In this document: positions 35,303 through 44,454 of the stretch, one piece after another
Numbering within the stretch: position 1 is the first letter of the stretch
Layout: the number at the start of each line of letters is the position of its first letter
NCBI RefSeq assembly: GCF_030409835.1
Contig: NZ_JAUFQO010000016.1
Span: forward strand, 780,263-844,262
Length of the DNA: 64,000 nt
Source: Lutimonas halocynthiae
GTDB lineage: Bacteria; Bacteroidota; Bacteroidia; Flavobacteriales; Flavobacteriaceae
Direction: 5' to 3'
Notes under the pieces: model-generated
Told to the model about the DNA's origin: nothing
The model's database searches: none
What the model saw: the letters and a program-made list of their open reading frames with translations, nothing else
Position numbers and translations under genes: made by a program

Positions 35303-36193
35303 CTATATTTTAATTTCCTTCCATTTCTCATCAAAAGAAGGATAAATTCTAGAGAGCACATCTCGAAGTCGAGAGGTATCTATTCTCGGACCATCGGCAA
35401 AAACATCTACAATTTCATCTCCTTTTGTATCAAAGAAAACCCTGATTAAAAATGTGTTGGGTCGTTCATTATACAAACCTTGGAGACCTTCTATTGACCT
35501 GGCCATTACTTCTTTAGCATCTCTTGAATTGTCAACCATTCTATCAAGTCCTAATATATGATACTCATACATGGTCTTTCTGTACTGTTCATAAACCGGA
35601 GATAATAAATTTTCATTTAACTGATAACGGGTGTAATTTCCATCAATACGATTCCAGCCAATTCCACCACCTTGCTGTGCAACAATTACAACATTCTCAG
35701 CAAGTTTAAAGAAATTTTCACCTCCCTTATAACCAAAAGTATCTGCCTGATACCCTAATATGGTATAGGCATAGAAAGTTAAAATTGATACCAGATTAGA
35801 GTCAAAATTATTCTCATTGTATACCAAGGGTTGAAACTCTTCATAGTTAAATGAAATATTATTATCGTTAAAATTTAATATTGAAGTTGTATAGGTCGAA
35901 TTATAAACGGGTCTGGATATCTGCAGTTGTAAGCTACCTCTAAAGCTATTTGCTGATACTGCTTCTAAAATATTAATGGTTATCGAGCAGTTAATTTTTT
36001 CATGATTTTTATATGCAGAACTGGTCCATTTGGTATTGTTCATATACTCAAAAATATCATTCTGCATAGTGTCAAAAATCTTTTTATTTGAAACACCAAT
36101 TTCCGCATCGTTTATATAAACAACACAATTCAACTCCTGAGCAGAGAGTTTCAATCCAAAAATAAGTACGAATAGAATTAAAAACTTACGCAT
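35303..36193 (-). CDS. DUF4835 family secreted protein
   Basis: A 296-residue exported protein with signal peptide (MRKFLILFVLIFGLKLSAQ). It belongs to the Bacteroidota family DUF4835, recognised by LNCVVYINDAEIGVSNKKIF, the INITILEAV-type strand region and FYAYTILGYQADTFGYKGGE. I start at the ATG at 36193; an in-frame GTG at 36199 is the alternative. The gene overlaps coaBC, so the two are translationally coupled, as I recall from other Flavobacteria. The function is unknown; a cell-envelope role is likely from the signal peptide. Confidence 0.78.
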   Translation of the reverse strand: MRKFLILFVLIFGLKLSAQELNCVVYINDAEIGVSNKKIFDTMQNDIFEYMNNTKWTSSAYKNHEKINCSITINILEAVSANSFRGSLQLQISRPVYNSTYTTSILNFNDNNISFNYEEFQPLVYNENNFDSNLVSILTFYAYTILGYQADTFGYKGGENFFKLAENVVIVAQQGGGIGWNRIDGNYTRYQLNENLLSPVYEQYRKTMYEYHILGLDRMVDNSRDAKEVMARSIEGLQGLYNERPNTFLIRVFFDTKGDEIVDVFADGPRIDTSRLRDVLSRIYPSFDEKWKEIKI

Positions 36194-37397
36194 GAACACT
36201 TTTTAAAATCTCATTAAAAATATCTGAAGCCACTTCCTGTTTTGTCTTGAGTTCAAAACTCAGTATCTGACCTTCTTTATCAATTAAAGTAACTTTGTTG
36301 GTATCTGATTTAAAACCAGCTCCTTTATCTCGAAGAGAATTCAAAACAATTAGATCAAGATTCTTCTTTTGAATTTTTTCCTTGGCATTTTCCAGCTCAT
36401 TCTCAGTTTCTAAAGCAAAACCAACCAAGAACTGGCTCTTTTTAATGAGGCCAACAGAAGCTAAAATATCTTTTGTAGGAACTAGAGCAACTTCCATGTT
36501 ACTTTTTTTCTTTTTTATTTTCTGAGAAGATACAACTTTTGGTGTAAAATCTGAAACCGCTGCGGAGAAGATAGCAATATGGCTGTCATTAATATAGCTG
36601 TGGGTAGCCTCATACATTTGTTCAGCACTCACCACATCAATTCTCTTTACATTACTATGCGATACTTCTTCATTACTCGGTCCTGATATCAACTTCACAT
36701 CAGCACCTAAATCAGCAGCTACTTTAGCAAGAGCAAAACCCATCTTACCTGATGAATGGTTTCCGATAAATCTTACAGGATCAATAGCTTCATAGGTTGG
36801 CCCGGCTGTTATAAGCACTTGCTTTCCGTATAAAGGTGATTTTGCTATAATATGATTCTCAATAAAATTTACAATCTCTTCGGGCTCTGCCATCCGGCCT
36901 TCACCTTCAAGTCCGCTTGCCAACTCCCCAAAAGAAGGAGCTATAAATACGTTTTCGCGGGCTTCAAGCGTGTCAATATTAGCGGAAGTAGTTGCATGCT
37001 GGTACATATCTAAATCCATTGCAGGAGCAAAATAGACAGTTGACTTAGCGGATAAATAGGTAGCGAGTAACAAGTTGTCACAGATTCCATCGGCCATTTT
37101 AGCCAAGGTATTGGCAGTCAGTGGCGCTATAACCATGAGGTCAGCCCAAAGTGCCAGATCAACATGGTTATTCCACAATTCATTCTCTTCACTTTTATCG
37201 TAAAAGGTAGATTGAACCGGGTTCTTTGATAAGGTCGATAATGTCAATGGGGTAACGAAATCTTTAGCCGCAGGGGTCATAACAACCTTCACTTCTGCCC
37301 CAGCCTTAATAAAATACCTTACCAGATAAGTAGTTTTATACGCAGCAATCCCCGCAGTAATTCCAAGAAGGACTTTCTTACCGCTTAAAACAGACAT
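36186..37397 (-). CDS. coaBC: bifunctional phosphopantothenoylcysteine decarboxylase/synthetase
   Basis: A 403-residue CoA biosynthesis enzyme. The N-terminal CoaC flavoprotein (about 1-180) shows GITAGIAAYKTTYLVR, the catalytic His in NNHVDLALWADL, and an FMN-site PAMDLDMY where most CoaC proteins have PAMNxxM (an Asn to Asp difference). The C-terminal CoaB synthetase (about 190-400) shows ITAGPTYEAIDPVRFIGNHS and FSAAVSDFTP. Together they convert 4'-phosphopantothenate and cysteine to 4'-phosphopantetheine. rpoZ ends 2 bases upstream. Confidence 0.95.
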   Translation of the reverse strand: MSVLSGKKVLLGITAGIAAYKTTYLVRYFIKAGAEVKVVMTPAAKDFVTPLTLSTLSKNPVQSTFYDKSEENELWNNHVDLALWADLMVIAPLTANTLAKMADGICDNLLLATYLSAKSTVYFAPAMDLDMYQHATTSANIDTLEARENVFIAPSFGELASGLEGEGRMAEPEEIVNFIENHIIAKSPLYGKQVLITAGPTYEAIDPVRFIGNHSSGKMGFALAKVAADLGADVKLISGPSNEEVSHSNVKRIDVVSAEQMYEATHSYINDSHIAIFSAAVSDFTPKVVSSQKIKKKKSNMEVALVPTKDILASVGLIKKSQFLVGFALETENELENAKEKIQKKNLDLIVLNSLRDKGAGFKSDTNKVTLIDKEGQILSFELKTKQEVASDIFNEILKSVHA

Positions 37398-37399
37398 AA

Positions 37400-37738
37400 C
37401 TAGTCTAATTTATCGTTATCAATTTCTGGAGTTCTATAGAAAATTTCATCATCTAACCACTCCTGAACAGCAATTGCAGTTGGCTTAGGAAGACGTTCGT
37501 AAAAACGAGACACTTCAATTTGTTCCTTATTCTCGAATACTTCTTCCAGACTATCATTAAAAGTTGCAAATTCTTCTAATTTGTCAATCAATTCACTTTT
37601 TAAATCTTCATTAACCTGAGAGGCTCTTTTTGACATGATCGCAATTGCCTTATATATATTCTCAGTTGGCGCTTCGATTTTAACTTTGTCAAAAGTAATA
37701 GTACTTTCTGGAGCTCCAGTGTTTTTGTAATCTTTCAT
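37400..37738 (-). CDS. rpoZ: RNA polymerase omega subunit, Bacteroidota type
   Basis: A 112-residue protein. The core NIYKAIAIMSKRASQVNEDLKSEL (about 27-50) is the omega motif, matching VAxRAxQL-type helices in other bacteria. The C-terminal extension with RLPKPTAIAVQEWLDDEIFY is specific to Bacteroidota. Omega assists folding and assembly of the RNA polymerase beta-prime subunit. It sits between bamD and coaBC with gaps of 7 and 2 bases, and the rpoZ-coaBC order is widely conserved. Confidence 0.85.
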   Translation of the reverse strand: MKDYKNTGAPESTITFDKVKIEAPTENIYKAIAIMSKRASQVNEDLKSELIDKLEEFATFNDSLEEVFENKEQIEVSRFYERLPKPTAIAVQEWLDDEIFYRTPEIDNDKLD

Positions 37739-37745
37739 CAGTTAA

Positions 37746-38564
37746 TTATTTTTGTGATATTGTTGATAATGATTCTCTTAATTCATTTAATTCTTCTTGC
37801 AGTTTTAAGCCCATACCATCAACCTCCTTCGAATAATCCGAATCAGGATATGTCTTTTTAAATTTATTATAGGATAAAATTGCTTCAGATAATCTTTCTT
37901 GCTTCTTTGCTAGAACACTATTCATTCCCAATTCATAGGCTGATTTAAAACTGTAATAAAAAGAATCTTCCTTAAATTCAGATCCTAAATGGTCTTCGTT
38001 AAAAGTTTCAAATGCCTGAATTGATGCAGCGTACTTTTCAGTATGGTAATAAAGTCTCGCCACTTCAAAATCTTTGAATTGTAATTTCCTGTTTAATTCT
38101 GCATAATCTTTATTCGCCTCTTCAATCAAATCAGAATTAGGGTATTTATCAATGAAACCCTGATAAGCTGTCAAAGCCTGGTAGGTATCCTCTTGATCTC
38201 TACTATAAACCGGTGCCGCTAAATAATAACTTTTAGCACTCAAATACGCGCCTTCCTGAACCTTAGAGCTTTCTGGATAATTTGTAATGAATTTCGTAAA
38301 GTAATATGAGGCCATTGAATAATTCTCTGTTTGAAAATAACTATCCGAAATCATAAACTGAATTCTCTCCATCTGGGGCTTATTGGCATAAGGACCCATA
38401 ATTTTTTCAAATAAGGAAATCGCCTTTTTGTACTCCCCTTCCTCATACATCTTCACGGCCAACTGATACCTTTCAGCGTTCTTCCCTTTGTTGAGAACAT
38501 TCTGATATTCCCCACATGAACCAAGTAGAAAGAATATGGCTAGAACAAACGTTAACTTCTTCAT
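37746..38564 (-). CDS. bamD: outer membrane assembly lipoprotein BamD
   Basis: A lipoprotein of about 272 residues with lipobox LLGSC at the end of the signal peptide. Five TPR-like units follow (for example AVKMYEEGEYKKAISLFEK, DSYFQTENYSMASYYFTKF), which is the BamD architecture. It is the essential periplasmic partner of BamA in inserting beta-barrel proteins. I choose the ATG at 38564; the in-frame ATG at 38573 lies at or before the predicted transcription start. It heads the bamD-rpoZ-coaBC-DUF4835 run of tightly packed genes. Confidence 0.9.
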   Translation of the reverse strand: MKKLTFVLAIFFLLGSCGEYQNVLNKGKNAERYQLAVKMYEEGEYKKAISLFEKIMGPYANKPQMERIQFMISDSYFQTENYSMASYYFTKFITNYPESSKVQEGAYLSAKSYYLAAPVYSRDQEDTYQALTAYQGFIDKYPNSDLIEEANKDYAELNRKLQFKDFEVARLYYHTEKYAASIQAFETFNEDHLGSEFKEDSFYYSFKSAYELGMNSVLAKKQERLSEAILSYNKFKKTYPDSDYSKEVDGMGLKLQEELNELRESLSTISQK

Positions 38565-38577
38565 TTTTCGCATCTGG

Positions 38578-38585
38578 CAAAATTA
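38578..38585 (-). promoter_or_regulatory. -7 box of the bamD-rpoZ-coaBC operon
   Basis: On the minus strand, TAATTTTG matches TAnnTTTG, with TTTC 19 bases upstream in the -33 position. It favours the downstream of two bamD start codons. Confidence 0.5.
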
Positions 38586-38697
38586 CTCTTTTAAAACGGA
38601 ATTAGAAAAAATATTTTAGGCATTATTGAACAACTACAGAGAAGCCATAAACAATTGACTTCTAGTAGTGTAAAACAAATCTAATTGTAGTTATACC

Positions 38698-39210
38698 TTA
38701 TTGTGGTGCAGCTGCCTGATTACCCACTAGCAATTTTACATCGTTATCAAACAGATATAAACCACCTTTATCATCCCCAATAAGGTTTATTTTATCAAGA
38801 ATATTTCTCGCAAGAGCCTCTTCTTCAATCTGTTCAGCTACATACCATTGAAGAAAGTTATGCGTTGCATAATCTTTTTCTTTAAGTGTTATATCAACAA
38901 GGTCATTGATTTTTTGAGATACCATCACTTCATGGTCAAAAAGGCTTTGAAACATCTCTTTAAACGATCCAAATGATACTGGTGGTTTTTCCAACGCTGT
39001 AACCTGGGCATGGCCACCTCTTTCATTAATAAATTTTACCAATTTGAGCATATGCATTCTTTCTTCATCTGAATGCGCATACATAAATGAAGCCACTCCT
39101 TCAAAACCTTGATTTTCAGCCCATGAGGCCATTGCTAAATATATCTGTGAAGATTCAGCTTCAATTTGAATCTGAAGATTTAGTGCTTTTTCAATAATGC
39201 TTGAAACCAT
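38698..39210 (-). CDS. ftnA: ferritin, iron storage protein
   Basis: A 170-residue four-helix bundle. Ferroxidase ligands are recognisable: E18 in EAESSQIYLAMASWA, the ExxH-type pair in YAHSDEERMHMLKLV, and E/Q residues in VAEQIEEEALARNIL. Length and motifs fit the non-haem bacterial FtnA group, which oxidises and stores iron in a 24-mer. It is encoded 3 bases after dapA, so the two share a transcript despite unrelated roles. Confidence 0.93.
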   Translation of the reverse strand: MVSSIIEKALNLQIQIEAESSQIYLAMASWAENQGFEGVASFMYAHSDEERMHMLKLVKFINERGGHAQVTALEKPPVSFGSFKEMFQSLFDHEVMVSQKINDLVDITLKEKDYATHNFLQWYVAEQIEEEALARNILDKINLIGDDKGGLYLFDNDVKLLVGNQAAAPQ

Positions 39211-39213
39211 TTT

Positions 39214-40095
39214 TTAATTTTTATAATCAGTTACAAAGGTATTAATTTTTTGTTGTAAATCAGTTGATACATCCACTAATGGCAATCTCACAAATGATTC
39301 TGATATCTTTAAGGATTTTAGCATGCTTTTTATACCAGACGGGTTTCCTTCAGAAAAGATCAAATCAATACTTTCTGTCAATCCATAAAATATTGAAAAC
39401 GCCTTTTGACAGTCACCTTTCAGCCCCAATCTAATCATCTCGCTAAACGCTTTTGGCAGACCCTGGCCAATCACTGAGATCACACCAGAACCTCCTGCTA
39501 AAACCAAAGGTAAAGCCAACTTGTCTTCCCCTGAAATTACAAGAAAATCATCTGGTTTGTTTTTCAACAATTCCAGTACTTGTTCAAAATCTCCAGCTGC
39601 TTCTTTAATCCCTATGATGCTCTTACAATCTTTTGCCAGTCGAAAAACAGTTTCAGGTAATACATTAGATCCGGTTCTAGGTGGAACATTATATAAAATT
39701 ACCGGCAAGGGGCTTTGTTCGGCAATCATTTTATAATGCTGATAAATTCCTTCTTGAGAAGGTTTATTATAATATGGCGAAACAGATAAAACAGCCGAAA
39801 AACCATTTAAATTTCCTTCTTTCAATTCTTTTATAATTGCAAGCGTATTGTTTCCTCCTATTCCAATAACTAACGGAAGTCTTCCTTTATTAAATTCTAT
39901 GACTTTGGATTTCACTAATTCCTTTTCATCAGAATCAAGTGTAGCAGTTTCTCCCGTAGTTCCAAGAACTACTAAATAATCAACCCCATTATCAACCTGA
40001 TAGTCTACCAGACGTTGTAAGGCATTTAAGTCAATCTCTCCGTTTGAAGTAAAAGGTGTAATTAGCGCTACACCTGTTCCCTTAAATTGTTCCAT
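39214..40095 (-). CDS. dapA: 4-hydroxy-tetrahydrodipicolinate synthase
   Basis: A 293-residue TIM-barrel aldolase that condenses pyruvate with aspartate semialdehyde, at the entry to lysine and diaminopimelate synthesis. Motifs: GTTGETATL in the substrate-binding loop, the catalytic Tyr in [15 protein letters not shown], and the Schiff-base Lys in [14 protein letters not shown]. Length is normal. It lies 21 bases after the DUF6913-like gene and 3 bases before ferritin. Confidence 0.96.
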   Translation of the reverse strand: MEQFKGTGVALITPFTSNGEIDLNALQRLVDYQVDNGVDYLVVLGTTGETATLDSDEKELVKSKVIEFNKGRLPLVIGIGGNNTLAIIKELKEGNLNGFSAVLSVSPYYNKPSQEGIYQHYKMIAEQSPLPVILYNVPPRTGSNVLPETVFRLAKDCKSIIGIKEAAGDFEQVLELLKNKPDDFLVISGEDKLALPLVLAGGSGVISVIGQGLPKAFSEMIRLGLKGDCQKAFSIFYGLTESIDLIFSEGNPSGIKSMLKSLKISESFVRLPLVDVSTDLQQKINTFVTDYKN

Positions 40096-40116
40096 TCGTT
40101 TATTAATCTTTATAAA

Positions 40117-40644
40117 TTAATCAATAAGTTTTAGTATCTGTAAATATTTTACAAGTTCAGCGTTAAAAGTGTCAATGTCATTTCCTGGTGTTTTTACTGA
40201 AATATCATTAAAAAAATTAGCCTCTGCTTCAAATCCTGCCTTTAATTGCGCCTTTGACTTTAACATAATTACTCTTGGGAAAAGCAGTTCAGGGTTACAA
40301 TAGTTAATTAAAAGATCAAATTTTATATCCACAAACTTACTAAGCGCCTCTGATTTTATTTTTGCATTAAAACCAAAATTTTTCTCGTCACACATTCCAT
40401 AAAAACCAGGTGCTTCACTTTTTCCTACAACATCAAAAAGAAATACTTTCATATCTTCTTGACGTAAACCAAGGGACTCACTTAGCCTTTTTGTAAAATC
40501 ATAGGTTTGAATCAAAGACAACTCTGACAACACCCCAACACGGTTAATTGATATTACATCAAATTCCTTGTTTAAAGCAATTGCCTTACGCTGTTTTTTT
40601 ATAAATTTATGCGCAGTTTTATTCTTTAGATTCAATAGTCCCAT
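40117..40644 (-). CDS. conserved hypothetical protein (DUF6913-like)
   Basis: A 175-residue soluble protein with no signal or membrane segment. I recognise the pattern (KFIKKQRKAIALNKEFDVIS at the start and NYCNPELLFPRVIMLKSKA near 114-132) as a Bacteroidota family I know as DUF6913, with moderate confidence. The function is unknown. It is the first gene of the leftward dapA-ferritin run. Its start codon is only 11 bases from that of the rightward nucleotidase gene, so its promoter must lie within that neighbour. Confidence 0.65.
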   Translation of the reverse strand: MGLLNLKNKTAHKFIKKQRKAIALNKEFDVISINRVGVLSELSLIQTYDFTKRLSESLGLRQEDMKVFLFDVVGKSEAPGFYGMCDEKNFGFNAKIKSEALSKFVDIKFDLLINYCNPELLFPRVIMLKSKAQLKAGFEAEANFFNDISVKTPGNDIDTFNAELVKYLQILKLID

Positions 40645-40655
40645 TCACCAGAATT

Positions 40656-41432
40656 ATGCACACAAAACTATATAAAATAATAGTATTAATATTGATTTCA
40701 TCATTATTAAACAAAATCATGGTTTCCTGTAAAGAAAAAAACAGTGAGCTAAAAATGATTCGCGGCAAACAGATCGAAATAGGCCCTGATCTCAAAGCGG
40801 ATGCGAATTTTTTAAAAGAGATTCAACCTTATCATGATTCTTTACAAACAAAAATTAATGAGATTCTGTGTTATAATCCACGAGTCTTGTCAAGACAGGA
40901 AGCTTTTTTAGAAAGTTCTTTGGGTAATTTTTACGCAGACGCCTGTTTTCAGGCTGCCGATAGTATTTTTTACAAAGAAAAAAAAGAACATATAGATTTT
41001 GCCTTATTTAACTATGGTGGAATTAGAACTGCTATCCCTGAAGGGGATGTTAAAGTTGAGGATATTTTCAAACTGATGCCATTTGAAAACAAACTAGTCG
41101 TTGTAGAATTATCTGGATCAATGGTTGAGGATCTTTTTAATTATTTACTCAAAAGAAAACAGGCTCATCCCATTTCAGGAATGAGAATAAGCCTGGATAA
41201 TGACAAGATAGCGGCCATAAATATCCAAGGTAAAAACTTTGATCCTGAAAAAAACTATCGGGTGTTAACCCATGATTATTTACAACATGGTGGAGACAAT
41301 ATGTCATTTTTTACCAAGCCACTTTCATTATATGTCACAGAATATAAGGTTCGTGATGCCTTAATCGATAATTTAAGGCAACTCGACACATTAAAAAGTT
41401 CACTAGATAACAGGTTTATACAAATTAACTAG
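40656..41432 (+). CDS. 5'-nucleotidase C-terminal-domain lipoprotein
   Basis: A 258-residue lipoprotein; the signal peptide ends in a lipobox-like IMVSC near residue 25. The mature protein consists only of the 5'-nucleotidase C-terminal substrate-binding domain, with LGNFYADACFQAA, FALFNYGGIRTAIPEGDV, and the purine-stacking region LTHDYLQHGGDNMSFF. In most bacteria this domain is fused behind the catalytic metallophosphatase domain. Here that domain is the next gene, whose ATG follows this stop directly. The two products probably assemble on the membrane. Confidence 0.88.
   Translation: MHTKLYKIIVLILISSLLNKIMVSCKEKNSELKMIRGKQIEIGPDLKADANFLKEIQPYHDSLQTKINEILCYNPRVLSRQEAFLESSLGNFYADACFQAADSIFYKEKKEHIDFALFNYGGIRTAIPEGDVKVEDIFKLMPFENKLVVVELSGSMVEDLFNYLLKRKQAHPISGMRISLDNDKIAAINIQGKNFDPEKNYRVLTHDYLQHGGDNMSFFTKPLSLYVTEYKVRDALIDNLRQLDTLKSSLDNRFIQIN
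40663..40670 (-). promoter_or_regulatory. putative -7 box of the DUF6913-dapA-ferritin operon
   Basis: On the minus strand, TAGTTTTG matches TAnnTTTG, 18 bases before the leftward ATG. It lies inside the first codons of the divergent nucleotidase gene. No clear -33 element. Confidence 0.4.
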
Positions 41433-42347
41433 ATGCAAAGGAGAAAGTTTTTACAAAATACAATCGCAACAGGATCTCTTATTGGTTTAGGAGGTTTACA
41501 ATTGACTTCATGCGATGCCAATAAAGAAACAACGATTAGCATACTTCACACGAATGATGTGCATAGTCATATCGAAGTTTTCTCGGATAAGCACGCAAAA
41601 TATCCAAATATTGGTGGTGTCGCAAGAAGGGCTTCTCTTATTGAATCTGTCCGATTTGAAAATCCAAACACCTTGTTATTTGACGCTGGCGATATTTTTC
41701 AGGGAACACCCTATTTTAATTATTTTGGAGGAGAACTTGAATTTAAGATGATGAGTAAGTTAGGTTATGACGCTGCCACTATAGGCAACCATGATTTCGA
41801 TAATGGTGTAAGCGGATTACATAAACAGCTTCCGCATGCCAGTTTCGATTTTCTTATCGCCAATTATGATTTTAAGAACACCATTATGGATGGCAGAACC
41901 AAACCCTATAAAATCTTTTATAAAGACGGTATTAAAATTGGAGTCTTTGGTATTGGTATCAAATTAGATGGTTTGGTTGACCCCCAATTATACAAGGAAA
42001 CTAACTATCTCGATCCGATTGAAATTGCGCAGGACATGAGTAATTTACTCAAAACAGAAGAAAAATGTGACTTGGTGATTTGTCTTTCTCATTTAGGGTA
42101 TTATTATAAAAGTAATCCGGATTATATCAGTGATATGGTTTTGGCAAAACAAACTAAAAACATTGACCTTATTATTGGTGGGCATACACATACTTTCTTA
42201 AAAAAGCCAACGGTAACAAGGAATGCAGACGACAAGAATATGCTTGTCAATCAGGTAGGATGTTGGGGTGTAAATATGGGGAGAATTGATTTTATATTTG
42301 ATGAGAGCAAAAATATTTCCAGCAAAGGTACCAGTATCATCGTTTAA
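41433..42347 (+). CDS. 5'-nucleotidase catalytic metallophosphatase subunit, Tat lipoprotein
   Basis: A 304-residue protein with a twin-arginine signal (QRRKFLQNTI) and a lipobox LTSC near residue 27. It should therefore be exported folded and then lipid-anchored. The binuclear metallophosphatase motifs are all present: LHTNDVHSHIEVF, LLFDAGDIFQG, TIGNHDFDNG, CLSHLGYYY and IIGGHTHTF. It lacks the usual C-terminal nucleotide-binding domain, which is supplied by the preceding gene. Predicted job: extracytoplasmic release of phosphate from nucleotides. It converges on the PNGase F-like gene with a 4-base gap. Confidence 0.9.
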   Translation: MQRRKFLQNTIATGSLIGLGGLQLTSCDANKETTISILHTNDVHSHIEVFSDKHAKYPNIGGVARRASLIESVRFENPNTLLFDAGDIFQGTPYFNYFGGELEFKMMSKLGYDAATIGNHDFDNGVSGLHKQLPHASFDFLIANYDFKNTIMDGRTKPYKIFYKDGIKIGVFGIGIKLDGLVDPQLYKETNYLDPIEIAQDMSNLLKTEEKCDLVICLSHLGYYYKSNPDYISDMVLAKQTKNIDLIIGGHTHTFLKKPTVTRNADDKNMLVNQVGCWGVNMGRIDFIFDESKNISSKGTSIIV

Positions 42348-42351
42348 TAAT

Positions 42352-43536
42352 TCATTCTTCATAAGTGAGATAGGCTGATACCAACCAGTGATTATATTTG
42401 TCCTTTTCAGCTGCTGAGGCATCAATTTCTAACGTAAGCTTATGACCGCCTGCGCTCATATCTCCTAATTCGACAATCACAGGCTCAACTATAGATCCAG
42501 GACACCAATTTGATCTTGAAAGATCTGATGAGGCAATGCGTTCTTCAATTTCTTTTACCCGATATTTTTTGGCTTCAAAATCAATATACGATGCCGAATC
42601 TTTTTTTAACCAAACTCCTGAGCTAGGGTTAAATCTCCTAAAAGATGCACAGTCATCTCGCCAGGGAATAAAATCCAAAACAGTGCGCTTGTCAATTTTC
42701 AAACGATTGGAGCGTTTGCTAAATTCATCACCTCCACTATGTCCACCATGTCCGGAAGTAATATAGTACAGTTTCACATTTTTGACTGCTGTATCAAAAC
42801 TAAAATCCTGTTCTAACATGCCGTCAGCAAAGAAATCTGGTAAAGATTGCCCTTCTATATAACTAACCGTGTTTAGTAAAGTTTTGACATGAACCAACTT
42901 ATCAGGTCTGTTTGAATAATGTAGACTCAAATCAATACGATAGCCTTCTTTAGTCCAAGAATCTATCCAAACTCCAATATAAAAATGATTTGTAACCACT
43001 TTTAATAAATGAGAAATATCTGTCTCCCAGACTACCTCTTTTTCCCATTCGGGAATATATACTGGCTTTCTATGGGAGTTTTGCTCTTTACTATAATGAC
43101 CAACACCAAATGGTGTAATAAACCTCACTAATTCAATAACTGGTTCATAATCATTTGTTTTTCTCACGCCAAGAAATGCCCCATCAATTCCTGATTCCAT
43201 TGGAAATTTCTTGTTGCCTTCAGCAATATCCAAGATTGAAATTAATTTTGGGTCAGCGACAACAAAACAAGAGCCCGTTTTATCCCAACGATCTCCTTCC
43301 GATCTAAGAGACAGTCTGATTTTGACATCAGTGCCATCAGGGAAATTCGGAACTTCAACCTTTTTATAAACCAATCTTCCTTTTTGTAAACTAACTACTG
43401 CTGAATCTGCACTGATAGTCCCTTCATAATTAACAGGCTGATTCTTAAACACAACTTGATCGAGCCCATTTTGTGAATAGGCGGTACTGCTAAAAAAGGA
43501 AATGCTAAAAATAAAAACTATTATTACGTATCTCAT
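42352..43536 (-). CDS. PNGase F-like peptide-N-glycosidase, secreted
   Basis: A 394-residue protein with signal peptide (about 1-21, ending TAYSQ). It carries the two jellyroll domains of peptide-N4-(N-acetylglucosaminyl)asparagine amidase F. The recognisable parts are YITSGHGGHSGGDEF near residue 254, the FIPWRDDCASFRRFNPSSG stretch, and SRSNWCPGSIVEPV. Such enzymes cut whole N-glycans from glycoprotein asparagines. There are about 60-70 extra N-terminal residues compared with the enzyme of Elizabethkingia. In a marine bacterium the substrate could be algal or animal glycoprotein. It stands alone, with no sugar-utilisation genes adjacent. Confidence 0.8.
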   Translation of the reverse strand: MRYVIIVFIFSISFFSSTAYSQNGLDQVVFKNQPVNYEGTISADSAVVSLQKGRLVYKKVEVPNFPDGTDVKIRLSLRSEGDRWDKTGSCFVVADPKLISILDIAEGNKKFPMESGIDGAFLGVRKTNDYEPVIELVRFITPFGVGHYSKEQNSHRKPVYIPEWEKEVVWETDISHLLKVVTNHFYIGVWIDSWTKEGYRIDLSLHYSNRPDKLVHVKTLLNTVSYIEGQSLPDFFADGMLEQDFSFDTAVKNVKLYYITSGHGGHSGGDEFSKRSNRLKIDKRTVLDFIPWRDDCASFRRFNPSSGVWLKKDSASYIDFEAKKYRVKEIEERIASSDLSRSNWCPGSIVEPVIVELGDMSAGGHKLTLEIDASAAEKDKYNHWLVSAYLTYEE

Positions 43537-43625
43537 ATGAATTTATAAACTCTTACATTACAACGACAGCAATTCTATATATATTCTCTCAGAAAACAAA
43601 ATGGATAACTGTTCGTCCAAAATGC

Positions 43626-44333
43626 TTAGTTGATATAGTTAAAAGGCAGGTTAATTATCAATTGGATTTTCTCATGATCTGTATCCATTGACTGCCCCAT
43701 GCCCAACCTTAATTCTTCTTTAGTTGGTTTTCTGGAAGTGAAGTGTAAATAATTGATATTCGATCCCGAAAACTTTAAAGCATTCTCTTTACTAATGCCG
43801 CTTCCTGCTATGACTTGAATTTGATCTCCGTAATTTTGCTGAATTTCAGAAATAACTGCTATACCTTTTTCTGCTTGCTCTTGAAGGCCAGATGTAAGCA
43901 ATCTATCAAACCCAAAACCTACCACCTTTTCAATTGCAATTCTAAAATCGGGGACAAAATCAAATGCTCTGTGAAAGGTAGTCTTTAATCCCAGAGCTTG
44001 AGCTAATTCAACCAATTCAGCATTCTCGTCAGCAACCGTGTTATCTTTATTTAATATCCCAAATACAACGCCAAATGCTCCAGCTACTTTAACAGCTTCA
44101 ATATCCATCTTCATGGTTTGAAGATCATCCTGTGTGATTTGAAATCCACCTTCGCGATGCCGAATCATCACATGGATTTCGGCTTCTGATCTATCAACAC
44201 ATTTTTTGATCAATCCATAATTAGGAGTTAAGCCTCCCACCGATAGTGCAGAACAGAGTTCAACACTTTTAAAGCCATAAGTACCTGCCGCAGCAGCGCC
44301 TTCAACAGAATCTGTACAAAGTTCAAAATTCAT
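43626..44333 (-). CDS. cutC: CutC family protein
   Basis: A 235-residue TIM-barrel protein of the CutC family. Motifs include the N-terminal FELCTDSVEGAAAAGTYG with an ELC stretch, VMIRHREGGFQIT, TFHRAFDF, and LLTSGLQEQAEKGI. The name comes from a proposed role in copper homeostasis in E. coli that has since been questioned, so the function stays uncertain. No copper transport gene is adjacent. It is divergent from the antiporter gene across 121 bases. Confidence 0.88.
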   Translation of the reverse strand: MNFELCTDSVEGAAAAGTYGFKSVELCSALSVGGLTPNYGLIKKCVDRSEAEIHVMIRHREGGFQITQDDLQTMKMDIEAVKVAGAFGVVFGILNKDNTVADENAELVELAQALGLKTTFHRAFDFVPDFRIAIEKVVGFGFDRLLTSGLQEQAEKGIAVISEIQQNYGDQIQVIAGSGISKENALKFSGSNINYLHFTSRKPTKEELRLGMGQSMDTDHEKIQLIINLPFNYIN

Positions 44334-44454
44334 AATATATGTATTAAAAAAAAGAAGCGATCAAGCTAAATGTCTGTTTCAAAACATCCAGAATAATTAA
44401 GATGGTTTTGAATCATATAAAAATAGTATTTTTAGGCTATCAATAAAATATTAT

